Shown here one piece after another: positions 1-8,527 of a DNA stretch of 64,000 nt. Source of the DNA: Amycolatopsis sp. FDAARGOS 1241 (GTDB lineage Bacteria; Actinomycetota; Actinomycetes; Mycobacteriales; Pseudonocardiaceae); NCBI RefSeq assembly GCF_016889705.1, contig NZ_CP069526.1, positions 7,771,001 to 7,835,000 of the forward strand, written 5' to 3'. The translations under genes and the position numbers were made by a program. The first letter of the stretch is position 1, and the number at the start of each line of letters is the position of its first letter. The notes beneath the pieces are model-generated. The model was given only the letters and a program-made list of their open reading frames with translations. It made no database searches and was not told the origin of the DNA.

Positions 1-1444
1 TCCCCGCCGGCCGCGGCGGCTCACCGTTCGACGGTTTCGCGAGCCGTTGCTGCGAAGGCAGGAGCGGAGCAATCGCCTGCCGCGTGTCCCCCACCTCGAT
101 CTGCTCGTAGACCCCCATCGACACCTCCGAGCCGTACCACTGCAACAGGAACGCCACCCCGCTGCCACCGATGACCACGCCGAACAGCGCCAGCGGGATC
201 ACGATGGCCTGCACCAGGCTGCGCCGCACGTCGCGGCGCACCAGTTCCAGCTCGCGCGCCGACTCCGACTGCCCCATCTCGTCGGTGCCGGACTCGTCCT
301 CGGGCACCGGCGCCGCGTCGTGCGGCAGCGTCGCCACGAGCTCGAAGCCGCCCCGCGCGTCGGGCCCGGCCCGCAGCGTCCCGCCGACCAGCCGGACGCG
401 CTCACGTAGCCCGATCAGCCCGCGGCGGCCCGACGTGCCCGGCAACGGGCCCGCGGGCGGCGGCGCGTTGACCACGCGCAGCTCAGTGGCTTTGGGAGAG
501 CTCAGCACCCGCACGGTCACCGCCGCACCGGGCGCGTGCTTGGCGACGTTCGTCAGCGCTTCCTGCAGCACGCGGTACGCCGCCCGCGCGACCATCGGCG
601 GCGCCGCCGCGAGACCGGCCACCTGCGACTCGATCAGCAGCCCCGACGCTCGCGCCCGCCCGATCAGCTCTCCCAGGTCACCCTGCACGGGCTCGACGGG
701 CGCCGCGTCCTCGCGCAGCACGCCGATGATCTCGCGCAGGCGCTCGGTCGCCGTCGCCGCGCTCTCCCTCAGCTCAGAAGCCGCGGCGCGCTGGACGTCG
801 TCCAGGCCACCGGCCACCTCGAGCGCCGCCGCGCGCACGGCGATCAGGCTCAGCTCGTGGCCCAGCGAATCGTGCATGTCGCTGGCGATCCGCGCGCGCT
901 CGCGCAGCCGCGCCTGGTCAGCGACGAGCCGCTGGCGGCTCTCCATCTCCTCCGCCCGCCGCCAGCCGGCCCGGGCCAGCTCCCGCCGCAGCCGGACGTG
1001 CCGGCCGAGCAGCCACGGCGCCACCGCCGCGAACGCGAGCACCCCGAGCATCGCCCCCCACGCCCCGAACCCCGCCGACGGCAGCAGCAGCGCCACCGGC
1101 AGACCGGCCAGCGCGATGCCCGTGCCCGCGAGCAAAGCCACGCGCACCTGCGTCAGCCGCAGCCCGGTGAGGTACCCCACGATGACCATGAGGAAGACCT
1201 CCCACACGGCCACGCGCCCGCCCCAGCCGAACGCCACCACCACGGCCGTGCACATGGTCACGACCAGCGAGACCGCCGGCAGCCTGCGGCTCGCCGCGAC
1301 CGCGACCGTCACGGCGACGAAGCCGAAGATCAGCTCCCAGTGGTCGGGGTTGTTCGACGCGTCGATCCCCACGACCAGGCACAGGAAGATCCAGAGCAGG
1401 ACGTCGAGCACCACGCGCCACCTGCGTCTGGCCACCCCCTTCAT
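1..1444 (-). CDS. Sensor histidine kinase (NarL-type partner), C-terminus cut by window edge
   Basis: Membrane sensor kinase of the HisKA_3 type that autophosphorylates and passes phosphate to a NarL/FixJ regulator, which should lie beyond the left edge. Translation from ATG at 1444 gives an N-terminal half of hydrophobic helices, then a phosphoacceptor box with DMHDSLGHELSL, then an ATPase domain with EALTNVAKHAPG (N box) and GRRGLIGLRERV (G box). The frame stays open to base 1, so the gene is partial. Oddly, after the ATPase domain comes a charged linker and one more hydrophobic helix (about bases 145-225, IVIPLALFGVV...GVAFLLQW) followed by at least 35 residues. A membrane segment behind the ATPase domain is unusual for this family. 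The signal is unknown. Family call is firm; the start is supported only by position. Confidence 0.85.
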   Translation of the reverse strand, partial: MKGVARRRWRVVLDVLLWIFLCLVVGIDASNNPDHWELIFGFVAVTVAVAASRRLPAVSLVVTMCTAVVVAFGWGGRVAVWEVFLMVIVGYLTGLRLTQVRVALLAGTGIALAGLPVALLLPSAGFGAWGAMLGVLAFAAVAPWLLGRHVRLRRELARAGWRRAEEMESRQRLVADQARLRERARIASDMHDSLGHELSLIAVRAAALEVAGGLDDVQRAAASELRESAATATERLREIIGVLREDAAPVEPVQGDLGELIGRARASGLLIESQVAGLAAAPPMVARAAYRVLQEALTNVAKHAPGAAVTVRVLSSPKATELRVVNAPPPAGPLPGTSGRRGLIGLRERVRLVGGTLRAGPDARGGFELVATLPHDAAPVPEDESGTDEMGQSESARELELVRRDVRRSLVQAIVIPLALFGVVIGGSGVAFLLQWYGSEVSMGVYEQIEVGDTRQAIAPLLPSQQRLAKPSNGEPPRPAG

Positions 1445-1518
1445 GCCGCTGACGCTACAAGGGCCCGCGTGGCGGCCACCACTGTCGAAAGTCAAGGCCT
1501 GGGGCAAAATGGCTGACC

Positions 1519-1728
1519 ATGGCTGAGCGCACACTCGCCGAGCAGCTCGGCGGCCCGCTGCCCGAGGGCATCGAAGCCCTGCCCGAGGACGCCCGGCGCG
1601 ACCTCGCCGCCGCCCTGCGCGACGCGCGGCACCGGCAGGCCAAGGCCCTCGCGCGAGCGGGTGAGGAAGGCCTGAAGTACGTGCCCGCGCTGCTGCGCGG
1701 CGCCGTCCGCAAAGCGGTGGGCCTGTGA
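1519..1728 (+). CDS. Small conserved-type hypothetical protein
   Basis: A 69-residue, strongly charged, Ala/Arg/Glu-rich protein with no membrane segment and no motif I recognise. It is predicted to be mostly helical. Its stop overlaps the GTG start of the next gene by four bases (GTGA), so the two are almost certainly translated together. The ATG at 1519 is the only sensible start. It is divergent from the sensor kinase gene, with 74 bp between the starts. Function unknown; coding status rests on the coupled overlap and the codon pattern (G/C in third position). Confidence 0.6.
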   Translation: MAERTLAEQLGGPLPEGIEALPEDARRDLAAALRDARHRQAKALARAGEEGLKYVPALLRGAVRKAVGL

Positions 1729-2453
1729 ACCCGGAGATCCTCAAGCTCGCGCGCGTGCTCGACGTCGAACCGGCGCGGCTGGCCTACCTGGGCGACGTGG
1801 ACCCGGCCGACCTGCAGCTGTTCCGCGAACAGGTCACGACCACGCTGTTCGACGCGAACCTCGTGGTGCTCGAACGCATGGCGCTGGCCAGCCGCCTGCT
1901 GCCCGCGCCGGTGGTCGCGAAGATCGCCGAGAAGGTGTTCGGCCCGCTGTTGTGCGCGCGGATCGCCGGGCTGGTCGACGTCTCACGCGGGGTCGACGTC
2001 GCGAAGCGGCTGCCGCCGAAATTCCTCGCCTCGGTGGCCGCGGAGCTGGACCCGCGGCGCGCGACGTCGATCATCACGCGCATCCCGATCGACACGGTGG
2101 TCGCGGTGGCCGGCGAGCTCACGCGGCGGGAGGACTGGATCACGCTCGGCCGGTTCGTCGGGCACCTGCCGGACCCGACTGTGCGGCGCAGCCTCGACGT
2201 GCTGGACGATGCCGCGCTGCTGCGGACCGCGTACGTGCTCGACGACAAGAGCCGCATCGACCACGTGCTGGGGCTGCTGCCCGCCGGCCGGCTGCCGCGG
2301 CTGATCCGCGCGGCCGGCGCCGACGAGTCGTTGTGGGAGCCGGCGCTCGACGTGCTGGCGCATCTGGGAAAAGCTCGCCGAGAAGCGGTGCTCCCGCTGC
2401 TCGACGAGCTTCCTGGCGAACTGCGCTCGCGCGCTCAGGCGACAATCAAGTAG
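1725..2453 (+). CDS. Hypothetical protein with helical-repeat character
   Basis: A 242-residue soluble protein starting at GTG inside the stop of the previous gene. It is mainly alpha-helical with repeated short helix pairs of the kind DxxxAxxIxxRIP and LARVLDV, which recall HEAT-like or MgtE N-domain-like packing; this resemblance is weak and by eye only. No catalytic motif, signal peptide or membrane segment is seen. It is in a two-gene operon with the 69-residue protein. Its last 19 bases overlap the 3' end of the convergent small membrane-protein gene at 2435-2656. Function unknown. Confidence 0.75.
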   Translation: MNPEILKLARVLDVEPARLAYLGDVDPADLQLFREQVTTTLFDANLVVLERMALASRLLPAPVVAKIAEKVFGPLLCARIAGLVDVSRGVDVAKRLPPKFLASVAAELDPRRATSIITRIPIDTVVAVAGELTRREDWITLGRFVGHLPDPTVRRSLDVLDDAALLRTAYVLDDKSRIDHVLGLLPAGRLPRLIRAAGADESLWEPALDVLAHLGKARREAVLPLLDELPGELRSRAQATIK

Positions 2454-2656
2454 ATCCCGTAGCCGACCACCGCCGCGCACACGGCGAAGCACACGATGGA
2501 ACCCGTCAGCTGCACGACGCCGCTGCCGCCGCGCTCGCGGGCCACCTCGCGGCCCGCGAGGCCGCGGACGCCGTAGGCGAACAGCACCGTCAGCACCACC
2601 GCCGCGCCGAGGGCGACGACGAAGACCAGCCCCAGAGAGCCCCAGTCGATGTCCAT
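2435..2656 (-). CDS. Small two-helix membrane protein downstream of PiT transporter
   Basis: A 73-residue protein (start MDIDWGSLGL) with two clear membrane helices, about residues 8-30 and 50-72, joined by a basic loop. It begins 11 bp after the stop of the phosphate transporter gene and on the same strand, so it is the second gene of a pit operon. Small membrane proteins of this kind are often found behind actinobacterial PiT genes; a role as an accessory subunit is inference. The start at 2656 follows a GGGAG-type ribosome site in the end of the transporter gene. The 3' end overlaps the convergent gene by 19 bp. Confidence 0.75.
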   Translation of the reverse strand: MDIDWGSLGLVFVVALGAAVVLTVLFAYGVRGLAGREVARERGGSGVVQLTGSIVCFAVCAAVVGYGIYLIVA

Positions 2657-2667
2657 GTCCCGCTCCC

Positions 2668-3798
2668 TCAGGCCGCGACCGGAGCCGGCTTCGCGGCTTC
2701 GGGCTCGTCGTTGATGTTCGTGGCGGTCACCGGGTTGCGGCGCGAGGTGAGCCAGATGCCCAGCGCCACGAGCACACCGACGCCGCCGACGAGGATCGTG
2801 CCCCAGCTGCCGCGCGTCGAGATCGCCGCGGCGACGGCGCCCACGATCGCGGCGGCCGGCAGCGTGAGCACCCACGCGATGACCATCTTGCCCGCGATGC
2901 CCCAGCGGACCTCGGCGAGCTTGCGGCCGAGACCGGAACCGATGATGCCGCCCGAGGTGACGTGGGTGGTCGAGAGCGCGAAGCCCAGGTGCGACGACGC
3001 GAGGATCACGGCCGCGGAGCTCGTCTCGGCCGCGAAGCCTTGCGGCGTCTGGATTTCGGTGAGCTTCTTGCCCATCGTCTGGATGATGCGCCAGCCGCCG
3101 AGGTAGGTGCCGAGCGCGATCGCCAGGCCGCAGGCGATGATGACCCACAGCGGCGGGTTCGAGCCGGGCGCGAGCGTGCCGCCGGCGATGAGCGTGAGGG
3201 TGATGACACCCATGGTCTTCTGCGCGTCGTTGGTGCCGTGCGCGAGCGACACGAGGCTGGCCGAGAGGACCTGGCCGGTCTTGAAGCTGCTGCGGACGAC
3301 GCCGTCCTTCGCCGTCGCAGTGATCCGGTAGGTGAGGAACGTGCCGACGAGCGCCACTAGCCCGGCGACGATCGGCGAAGCGACCGCGGGGATCAGCACC
3401 TTCTCGACGACCTTGCCGAAGTGCACGGCGTCCGCGCCCGACGCGATCCACGTCGCGCCGATCAGACCGCCGAACAGCGCGTGCGAAGAACTCGACGGCA
3501 GCCCGACGAGCCACGTGACGAGGTTCCAGATGATCGCGCCGACGAGCCCGGCGAAGATCACCACCGGCGTCACCTTCGTGTCATCCACGATGCCACCGGA
3601 AATCGTCTTCGCGACCTCGATCGACAGAAAAGCCCCGACGAGGTTCAGCACGGCCGAAATGGCGACGGCGATTCTCGGTTTGAGGGCTCCCGTCGCGATC
3701 GAGGTGGCCATCGCGTTGGCCGTGTCGTGGAACCCGTTGGTGAAGTCGAAGGCAAGCGCCGCGACGATCACCACCAGGACGATCAAGGAAAAGTCCAT
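2668..3798 (-). CDS. pit: PiT-family inorganic phosphate transporter (copy 1)
   Basis: Low-affinity, cation-coupled phosphate uptake across the cytoplasmic membrane. The 376-residue protein has the two PiT signature regions: FDFTNGFHDTANAMAT near the N-terminus and SLAHGTNDAQKTMGVI in the second half, and the GLPSSSSHALFGGLIG and PLSTTH-like (ALSTTHVTSGGIIG) motifs, plus about ten membrane helices. I place the start at ATG 3798 (MDFSLIVL) because GGAG lies 8 bases upstream; a longer upstream extension in frame has no support. It forms an operon with the 73-residue protein. A PhoP-type direct repeat lies upstream at 3878-3899. A close paralogue of the same length is at 58726-59856. Confidence 0.95.
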   Translation of the reverse strand: MDFSLIVLVVIVAALAFDFTNGFHDTANAMATSIATGALKPRIAVAISAVLNLVGAFLSIEVAKTISGGIVDDTKVTPVVIFAGLVGAIIWNLVTWLVGLPSSSSHALFGGLIGATWIASGADAVHFGKVVEKVLIPAVASPIVAGLVALVGTFLTYRITATAKDGVVRSSFKTGQVLSASLVSLAHGTNDAQKTMGVITLTLIAGGTLAPGSNPPLWVIIACGLAIALGTYLGGWRIIQTMGKKLTEIQTPQGFAAETSSAAVILASSHLGFALSTTHVTSGGIIGSGLGRKLAEVRWGIAGKMVIAWVLTLPAAAIVGAVAAAISTRGSWGTILVGGVGVLVALGIWLTSRRNPVTATNINDEPEAAKPAPVAA

Positions 3799-3877
3799 GG
3801 GCTTTCTCCAGCTCGGTGGTCGTGCCATTTTGACGCTACCGATCAACCGAGGGAGCGCTGATCTCGTCGCAATGGCC

Positions 3878-3899
3878 AGTGCTTGAACTCTGAGTGAAC
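3878..3899 (-). promoter_or_regulatory. Putative PHO box (PhoP operator) upstream of pit copy 1
   Basis: Read on the minus strand the sequence is GTTCACTCAGA followed by GTTCAAGCAC, i.e. two GTTCA-type units exactly 11 bases apart, the architecture of actinobacterial PhoP direct repeat units. It lies about 80 bp before the pit start. A single perfect GTTCACC unit on the plus strand (3931-3937) lies close by. Phosphate control is inference from the motif. Confidence 0.55.
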
Positions 3900-4116
3900 G
3901 AGGGAACTGATGGGCAGACCCTTTTCCCGCGTTCACCTGGTGATCAGCGAACCGTTGGCACGGGGGCTCATTTCCGATTTGCCCGTTTCGCTTTGTTTAG
4001 TGCATTCGCACCGTCACGGTAGGGCCGGCCCCACCCCGAACACGGCGGCTCAGCCCAGTGCCCTTTCCCGCTTTCCCTGCGACGGTGGGGCTTTCCGCAG
4101 TGAAAGGGGCCCCGTG

Positions 4117-6831
4117 ATGACCGGTCCGTACCACCCTCGCGGCGCCGGCTCTCCGCCGGAGACCGGCGGGATTCTCAGCTTTGGCGCGGAATCCGGCGCC
4201 CCGGAACCGAATTCCGCGACGACCGCGTTCGCGGGCGGCGGAAACCGGCTTGCCGGTCACGCACCCACCTCCGGCGGAAGCCGTCTACCCATCCTCTCGA
4301 GAGAAGACAGCGCCATGGAGGCGCCTGGGCCTTCGGACGAAATGGCGGGCGTTGCCGCCTCCGACCCGCAAAGCGACGACGGCGCCGGAAACCCGCGCGC
4401 CGGTCACGCGCCCGCCCCCGGCGCGAGTGGCCCTCCCGCCCTCACGAGACAAAGCAGCGCAGACGATGCACTTCGACCTTCGGATAGAACCTCGGGCGTT
4501 GCCGCCTCCGGCCCGCAAGGCGACGACAACGGCGCGAATCCGCGGGCCGGACACGCACCCGCAATCGCCGCAAGCGATCCACCCACCGTGACAAGGCGAA
4601 GCAGCACAGGCGACACACTTCGACCTTCAGGTGAAACGGCGGACACCGGCCCGCGCGGCGACGGCAACGCCGCGAACCCACACGCCTGGCACCCACGCGC
4701 AATCGGCCGAAGCAATCCACCCACCACCACAAGACGAAGCAGCACAGCCGACACACTTCGACCTTCGGTCGAAACGGCCGACACCGGCCCGCGAAGCGAC
4801 AGCAACGGCGGGAATCCGCGGGCCGGACACGCACTCACCATTGGCGGAAGCGGTCCACCGACCCTCACGAGACGAAGCGCAGGGGATGCACCTCGACCTT
4901 CAGGTAAAACAGCGGACACCGGCCCGCGCGGCGACGGCAGCGCCACGAACCCGCGCGCCGGACACCCACCCGCAATCGATCCACCCACCACCACTACACG
5001 AAGCAGCACAGGCGACGCACCTCGACCTTCGCGCAAAACAGCCGACACCGGCCCGCGCGGCGACGGCAACGCCACGAACCCACACGCCGGGCACCCACGC
5101 GCAATCGGCCGAAGCGATCCACCCACCCCCACAAAACGAAGCAGCACAGCCGACGCACCTCGACCTTCAGATGAAGCGGCGGACGCCGACCAACCAGGCG
5201 ACGGCGACGGCGGGAATCCGCGGGCCGGTCACGCGCCCGCATCCGGTGCAAGCGATCCGCTGACCCTCACGAGACGAAGCGCAAAGGATGCACTTCGACC
5301 TTCAGGTAAAACGGCGGACACCGGCCCGCGCGGCGACGGCAGCGCCACGAACCCGCTTCCCGCCGCCGGTAGTGGCGGGAAGCGGCGTCCGGGTGCGCCG
5401 GCGGGCGCCGGTCGGGGCCGTGGTTGGGGGTGGGCTCTGGTCGTCGCGGTGGTGTCCGGGGTGCTGGTGCACTTCGGGTTGGGGTTCGAGCCCGTGGCGG
5501 TGCTGGCGTGGGTCGCGCCGTTCCCGGTGTTGGTGGTGGCGCCGAGAGTGGGGGCGGGGGCGGCGGCCACGACCGCGTTCCTCGCGTACTTCGGTGGCAG
5601 CGCGGGGAGTTGGAGCTACTTCCTGCACTCGCAGTCGATCCCCTTGCCTGCGGCAGTGGCGATCTTGGTGGGGTCGCCGGTGTTGTTCGCGGCGGCGGTG
5701 GCGCTGTTCCGGCGACTCGTGCGCGTCGGGCGGCCTGTGCTCGCCGCCGTGGCGACGCCCGCGCTGTGGACGGCCGCGCTGTACGTCGTCGCGGTGATGA
5801 ACCCGTTCGGAGTGATGGGAACGTTCGTGACGAGCCAGGGTGACGAGCCTGCCGTCCTGCGCGTGGCGTCCGTGACCGGTGGGTGGGGCGTCGAGTACCT
5901 CGTGCTGCTGGCCCCGGCCGCGCTCGCGGCGGCGCTGGCGCCCGGAGTCTGCTTGGCCGCGCGCGCCGGCATCACCGCGGTGACGGCGGCGGCCGTCGCC
6001 GGAACCCTCGCCTGGGGCGCGCAGCCGCCGGCCGCCGCGACGGACCACGTGCGCGTCGCCGTCGTCGCGCGCAGCGAGCCGAACTGGGCACCGGACCCGG
6101 GCACTCCCGCCGGGCAGCGCGTGCTCCGGTCCTATGTGGACGCGCTTCACGCGCTTCCACCCGACGTCCGCATCGCCGTGCTCCCCGAGGGCGCCTTCGG
6201 CACCGACCGAGCGCGGCTGGCGAACCTGACCAGTCCCCTCGCGGAGGTCGCCCGCACCAAGAACCTGCACATCGTCACCGGCGCGATCGTCGAGGACCCG
6301 CAGCACACCTACAACACCGCACTCGACGTGCCCCCGGCGGGCCCGGTCGTCGAATACCACAAGTGGCGCAACGGCTCCTCCCCCATCACATCCGGCCACG
6401 ACCTCCCTTACCTCACCGGGCGGCCGATCGGCCTCGAGGTCTGCATGGACGTCAACGGCCCCTCCCCCACCCTCGACTACGGACGCGCCGGCACAGGCCT
6501 GCTCCTCATTCCCGCCTCCGACGAAGACGCCGATGGCTGGCAGCACAGCCGCACCGCCCTGCTCCGCGGCGTCGAGAGCGGCACCGCGGTGGCCTGGAGC
6601 GCCGCCCGCGGCGCCCCCACCCTCAGCGACGGCACCGGCCACATCCTCGCCCAGACCCGCACCGGTCGGACCCCGATGGCCACCGCCTTCGCCGACGTCC
6701 CCCTCGGCTCCGGCCGCACCCCCTACACCCGCTTCGGCGACTGGTTCGCGTGGCTCTGCGCCCTCATCGCGTTGGCCGGCCTCGCGTCCACGGTCCGCCG
6801 CACGCGCCGCCCGGACAGCCGAACGCCGTAG
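4117..6831 (+). CDS. Apolipoprotein N-acyltransferase-like membrane nitrilase with long repeat N-terminus
   Basis: Member of the Lnt / carbon-nitrogen hydrolase family, which moves an acyl chain onto the N-terminal cysteine of lipoproteins. From about residue 432 there is a multi-helix membrane domain (starts WGWALVVAVVSGVLVHFGLG), then a nitrilase domain with a plausible triad: E691 in LPEGAFG, K749 in EYHKW, C776 in LEVCMDVN, and a last C-terminal helix. The first ~430 residues are instead a hydrophilic array of eight 43-49-residue repeats rich in Pro, Arg, Asp and Thr, absent from usual Lnt proteins (about 500-550 residues). Start ATG 4117 (preceded by GTG 4114) is chosen because GAAAGGGG sits 7 bases upstream. 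Whether it is a true Lnt or a relative with another substrate is open. Confidence 0.8.
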   Translation: MTGPYHPRGAGSPPETGGILSFGAESGAPEPNSATTAFAGGGNRLAGHAPTSGGSRLPILSREDSAMEAPGPSDEMAGVAASDPQSDDGAGNPRAGHAPAPGASGPPALTRQSSADDALRPSDRTSGVAASGPQGDDNGANPRAGHAPAIAASDPPTVTRRSSTGDTLRPSGETADTGPRGDGNAANPHAWHPRAIGRSNPPTTTRRSSTADTLRPSVETADTGPRSDSNGGNPRAGHALTIGGSGPPTLTRRSAGDAPRPSGKTADTGPRGDGSATNPRAGHPPAIDPPTTTTRSSTGDAPRPSRKTADTGPRGDGNATNPHAGHPRAIGRSDPPTPTKRSSTADAPRPSDEAADADQPGDGDGGNPRAGHAPASGASDPLTLTRRSAKDALRPSGKTADTGPRGDGSATNPLPAAGSGGKRRPGAPAGAGRGRGWGWALVVAVVSGVLVHFGLGFEPVAVLAWVAPFPVLVVAPRVGAGAAATTAFLAYFGGSAGSWSYFLHSQSIPLPAAVAILVGSPVLFAAAVALFRRLVRVGRPVLAAVATPALWTAALYVVAVMNPFGVMGTFVTSQGDEPAVLRVASVTGGWGVEYLVLLAPAALAAALAPGVCLAARAGITAVTAAAVAGTLAWGAQPPAAATDHVRVAVVARSEPNWAPDPGTPAGQRVLRSYVDALHALPPDVRIAVLPEGAFGTDRARLANLTSPLAEVARTKNLHIVTGAIVEDPQHTYNTALDVPPAGPVVEYHKWRNGSSPITSGHDLPYLTGRPIGLEVCMDVNGPSPTLDYGRAGTGLLLIPASDEDADGWQHSRTALLRGVESGTAVAWSAARGAPTLSDGTGHILAQTRTGRTPMATAFADVPLGSGRTPYTRFGDWFAWLCALIALAGLASTVRRTRRPDSRTP
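4243..5353 (+). repeat. In-frame tandem repeat array, eight units of about 138 bp
   Basis: Eight degenerate units of 43-49 codons encode variants of NPRAGHAPAI..DPPT.TRRSS.D.LRPS..TADTGPRGDG. The unit is 138 bp where intact; changes in length are multiples of three, so the frame is kept. The region is T-poor on the plus strand and open in several frames. It is wholly inside the Lnt-like gene. Confidence 0.85.
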
Positions 6832-7381
6832 GGCCGTGCCAGGCGCCCGCACCTCCAGCTGGCGGGCCTCCGCACCACACGCCGCGGCACGGCGCCGGCC
6901 GACCCCACAACATGCCGGACCAACCGCCCGCGTGGCCACCAACGGACCGCCGCACGGCCCGCCCGGGCGGCCACTCAGCGAACCGCCGCACGGGCCGCCC
7001 GCATACCCGCACCAGCCGGCGCCGCACAGCACCGGACCAGCCGACCGCACAGCCACACCGGAGTACCGCGCCGCCCGCCAAGAACACACACCAGCCAGCA
7101 GCCCAGAGCAGCGGACCAACCCGCCCGCGCTGCCACGCACCGGACGCCACGCCGCACCGCCACAGACCCACATCGGAGCACCGCGCCAAGGCGCCCGTAT
7201 ACCAGCACCGGCCAGCCACGCCGAGCGCCGAGCAGCCGCACAATGGAGCACGGCGCTGGACGCCCGCAACCCGCGCCGATCAACCACTCACGCGACCACA
7301 CGCCCGGAGCGCCGCACCGCCCGCCCAGGCCGCGTCGGTCCACTCCTGCTCGAACACCTGTCAGCACCCGGCTGATCCGCG
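6832..7381. other. 550-bp gene-free stretch, nearly devoid of T on the plus strand
   Basis: No frame has a credible start, ribosome site or recognisable protein. By hand count T makes up only about 17 of 480 bases in 6841-7320, while C and A are abundant; many CCGCAC and CACCGG words recur without a fixed period. It lies between the convergent ends of the Lnt-like gene and hutI. It may be eroded low-complexity coding DNA. Confidence 0.6.
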
Positions 7382-8527
7382 TCAGCGCATCCGCTCACCC
7401 CGCCTCCACACCGCGTGCGTGAGCGGCACCCCGGGCCGGTACGCGAGGTGCGTCACCGAAGGCGCCTCCAGCACGTGCACGTCAGCCCGCGCGCCCGGCC
7501 GCAGGTAGCCGACGTCGTCGCGCCGCAACGCCCGCGCACCGCCGGCCGTGGCCGACCACACGGCCTCGTCCACGGTCATCCGCATCTGCAGCACCGCTGT
7601 CGTCACGCAGAACGCCATCGACGTCGTGTACGAGCTGCCCGGGTTCGCGTTGCTGGCCAACGCGACCGTCGCGCCCGCCTGGAGCAACCGCCGCGCCGGC
7701 GCCAGCGCCTGCCGGGTCGACAGATCGCACGCGGGCAACAGGGTCGCCACCGTTCCCGACGCCGCCAGCGCCTCGACGTCCTCGCCACTGAGGTACGTGC
7801 AGTGATCCACGCTCGCCGCGCCCAGCTCCACCGCGAGCCGCACGCCGGGTCCCTCGCCCAGCTGGTTGCCGTGCACCCGCAACCCGAGCCCCCGCTCCGC
7901 CGCCGCCTTGAGCACCCGCGCCGACTGTGCCTCGTCGAACGCGCCCGTCTCGCAGAACACGTCGGCCCACCGCACATGCGGCGCCACCGCGGCCAGCATC
8001 TCGCCGCAGACCAGGTCTACATAGGACTCCGCGTCCGCGCCCGGCGGCACGAGGTGCGCCCCGAGGTAGGTGACCTCGTCGGCCACCTCCGCCGCGATCC
8101 GCGCCGAACGAGCCTCGTCCTCGACAGTCAGCCCGTACCCGGTTTTGGTCTCCAGGCACGTCGTCCCCTGCGCGGCCGCCTCCTCGACGTGCCGGCGCAG
8201 GTTCGCCGCCAGCTGCTCGTCGGACGCTTCCCGCGTCGCCCCGACCGTGACGGCGATTCCGCCCGCGGTGTAGGGCTTTCCGGCCATGCGCGCTTCGAAC
8301 TCCGCCGTGCGGTCGCCCGCGAACACGAGGTGCGTGTGGCTGTCCACCCACCCCGGCAGCACGGCCCGCCCCTCGACATCCACCCGCTCGTCCGCGGCCG
8401 GCGCCTTCGCGGCCGGCCCGGCCCACGCGACGACGCCGTCGTCGAGCACCAGCGCCGCGTCGGACAGCTTGCCCAGTTCGGCGTCGTTGGTGGTGAGCTC
8501 ACCGATTCCCGTGATCAGAACTGCCAC
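7382..8527 (-). CDS. hutI: Imidazolonepropionase
   Basis: Third step of histidine degradation: hydrolysis of imidazolone-5-propionate to N-formimidoyl-L-glutamate in the cytoplasm. The 381-residue amidohydrolase has the metal motif [12 protein letters not shown], the substrate loop [20 protein letters not shown] and a late [14 protein letters not shown] motif. The family usually has Asp where this protein has the first Asn of SNANPG, and HADQ where it has HGNQ; I think this is typical of an actinobacterial clade but it should be noted. Start GTG 8527 overlaps the end of hutF by 13 bases, the last gene of the hut operon. Length is slightly short of the usual 390-410. Confidence 0.92.
   Translation of the reverse strand: MAVLITGIGELTTNDAELGKLSDAALVLDDGVVAWAGPAAKAPAADERVDVEGRAVLPGWVDSHTHLVFAGDRTAEFEARMAGKPYTAGGIAVTVGATREASDEQLAANLRRHVEEAAAQGTTCLETKTGYGLTVEDEARSARIAAEVADEVTYLGAHLVPPGADAESYVDLVCGEMLAAVAPHVRWADVFCETGAFDEAQSARVLKAAAERGLGLRVHGNQLGEGPGVRLAVELGAASVDHCTYLSGEDVEALAASGTVATLLPACDLSTRQALAPARRLLQAGATVALASNANPGSSYTTSMAFCVTTAVLQMRMTVDEAVWSATAGGARALRRDDVGYLRPGARADVHVLEAPSVTHLAYRPGVPLTHAVWRRGERMR

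Noticed and set aside
171..1526. Long plus-strand open frame opposite the sensor kinase
   Set aside because: Its product is Ser/Arg/Thr-rich low complexity without any family pattern, while the minus strand encodes a clear kinase. It is a high-GC antisense shadow.
5302..7287. 661-codon minus-strand frame over the Lnt-like gene
   Set aside because: Openness follows from low T content on the plus strand; composition is not protein-like and it lies antisense to a recognised domain.
5883..7508. 541-codon plus-strand frame over the Lnt-like 3' end and the T-poor stretch
   Set aside because: Arg/Pro/His-rich, no ribosome site, overlaps the real nitrilase domain in another frame.
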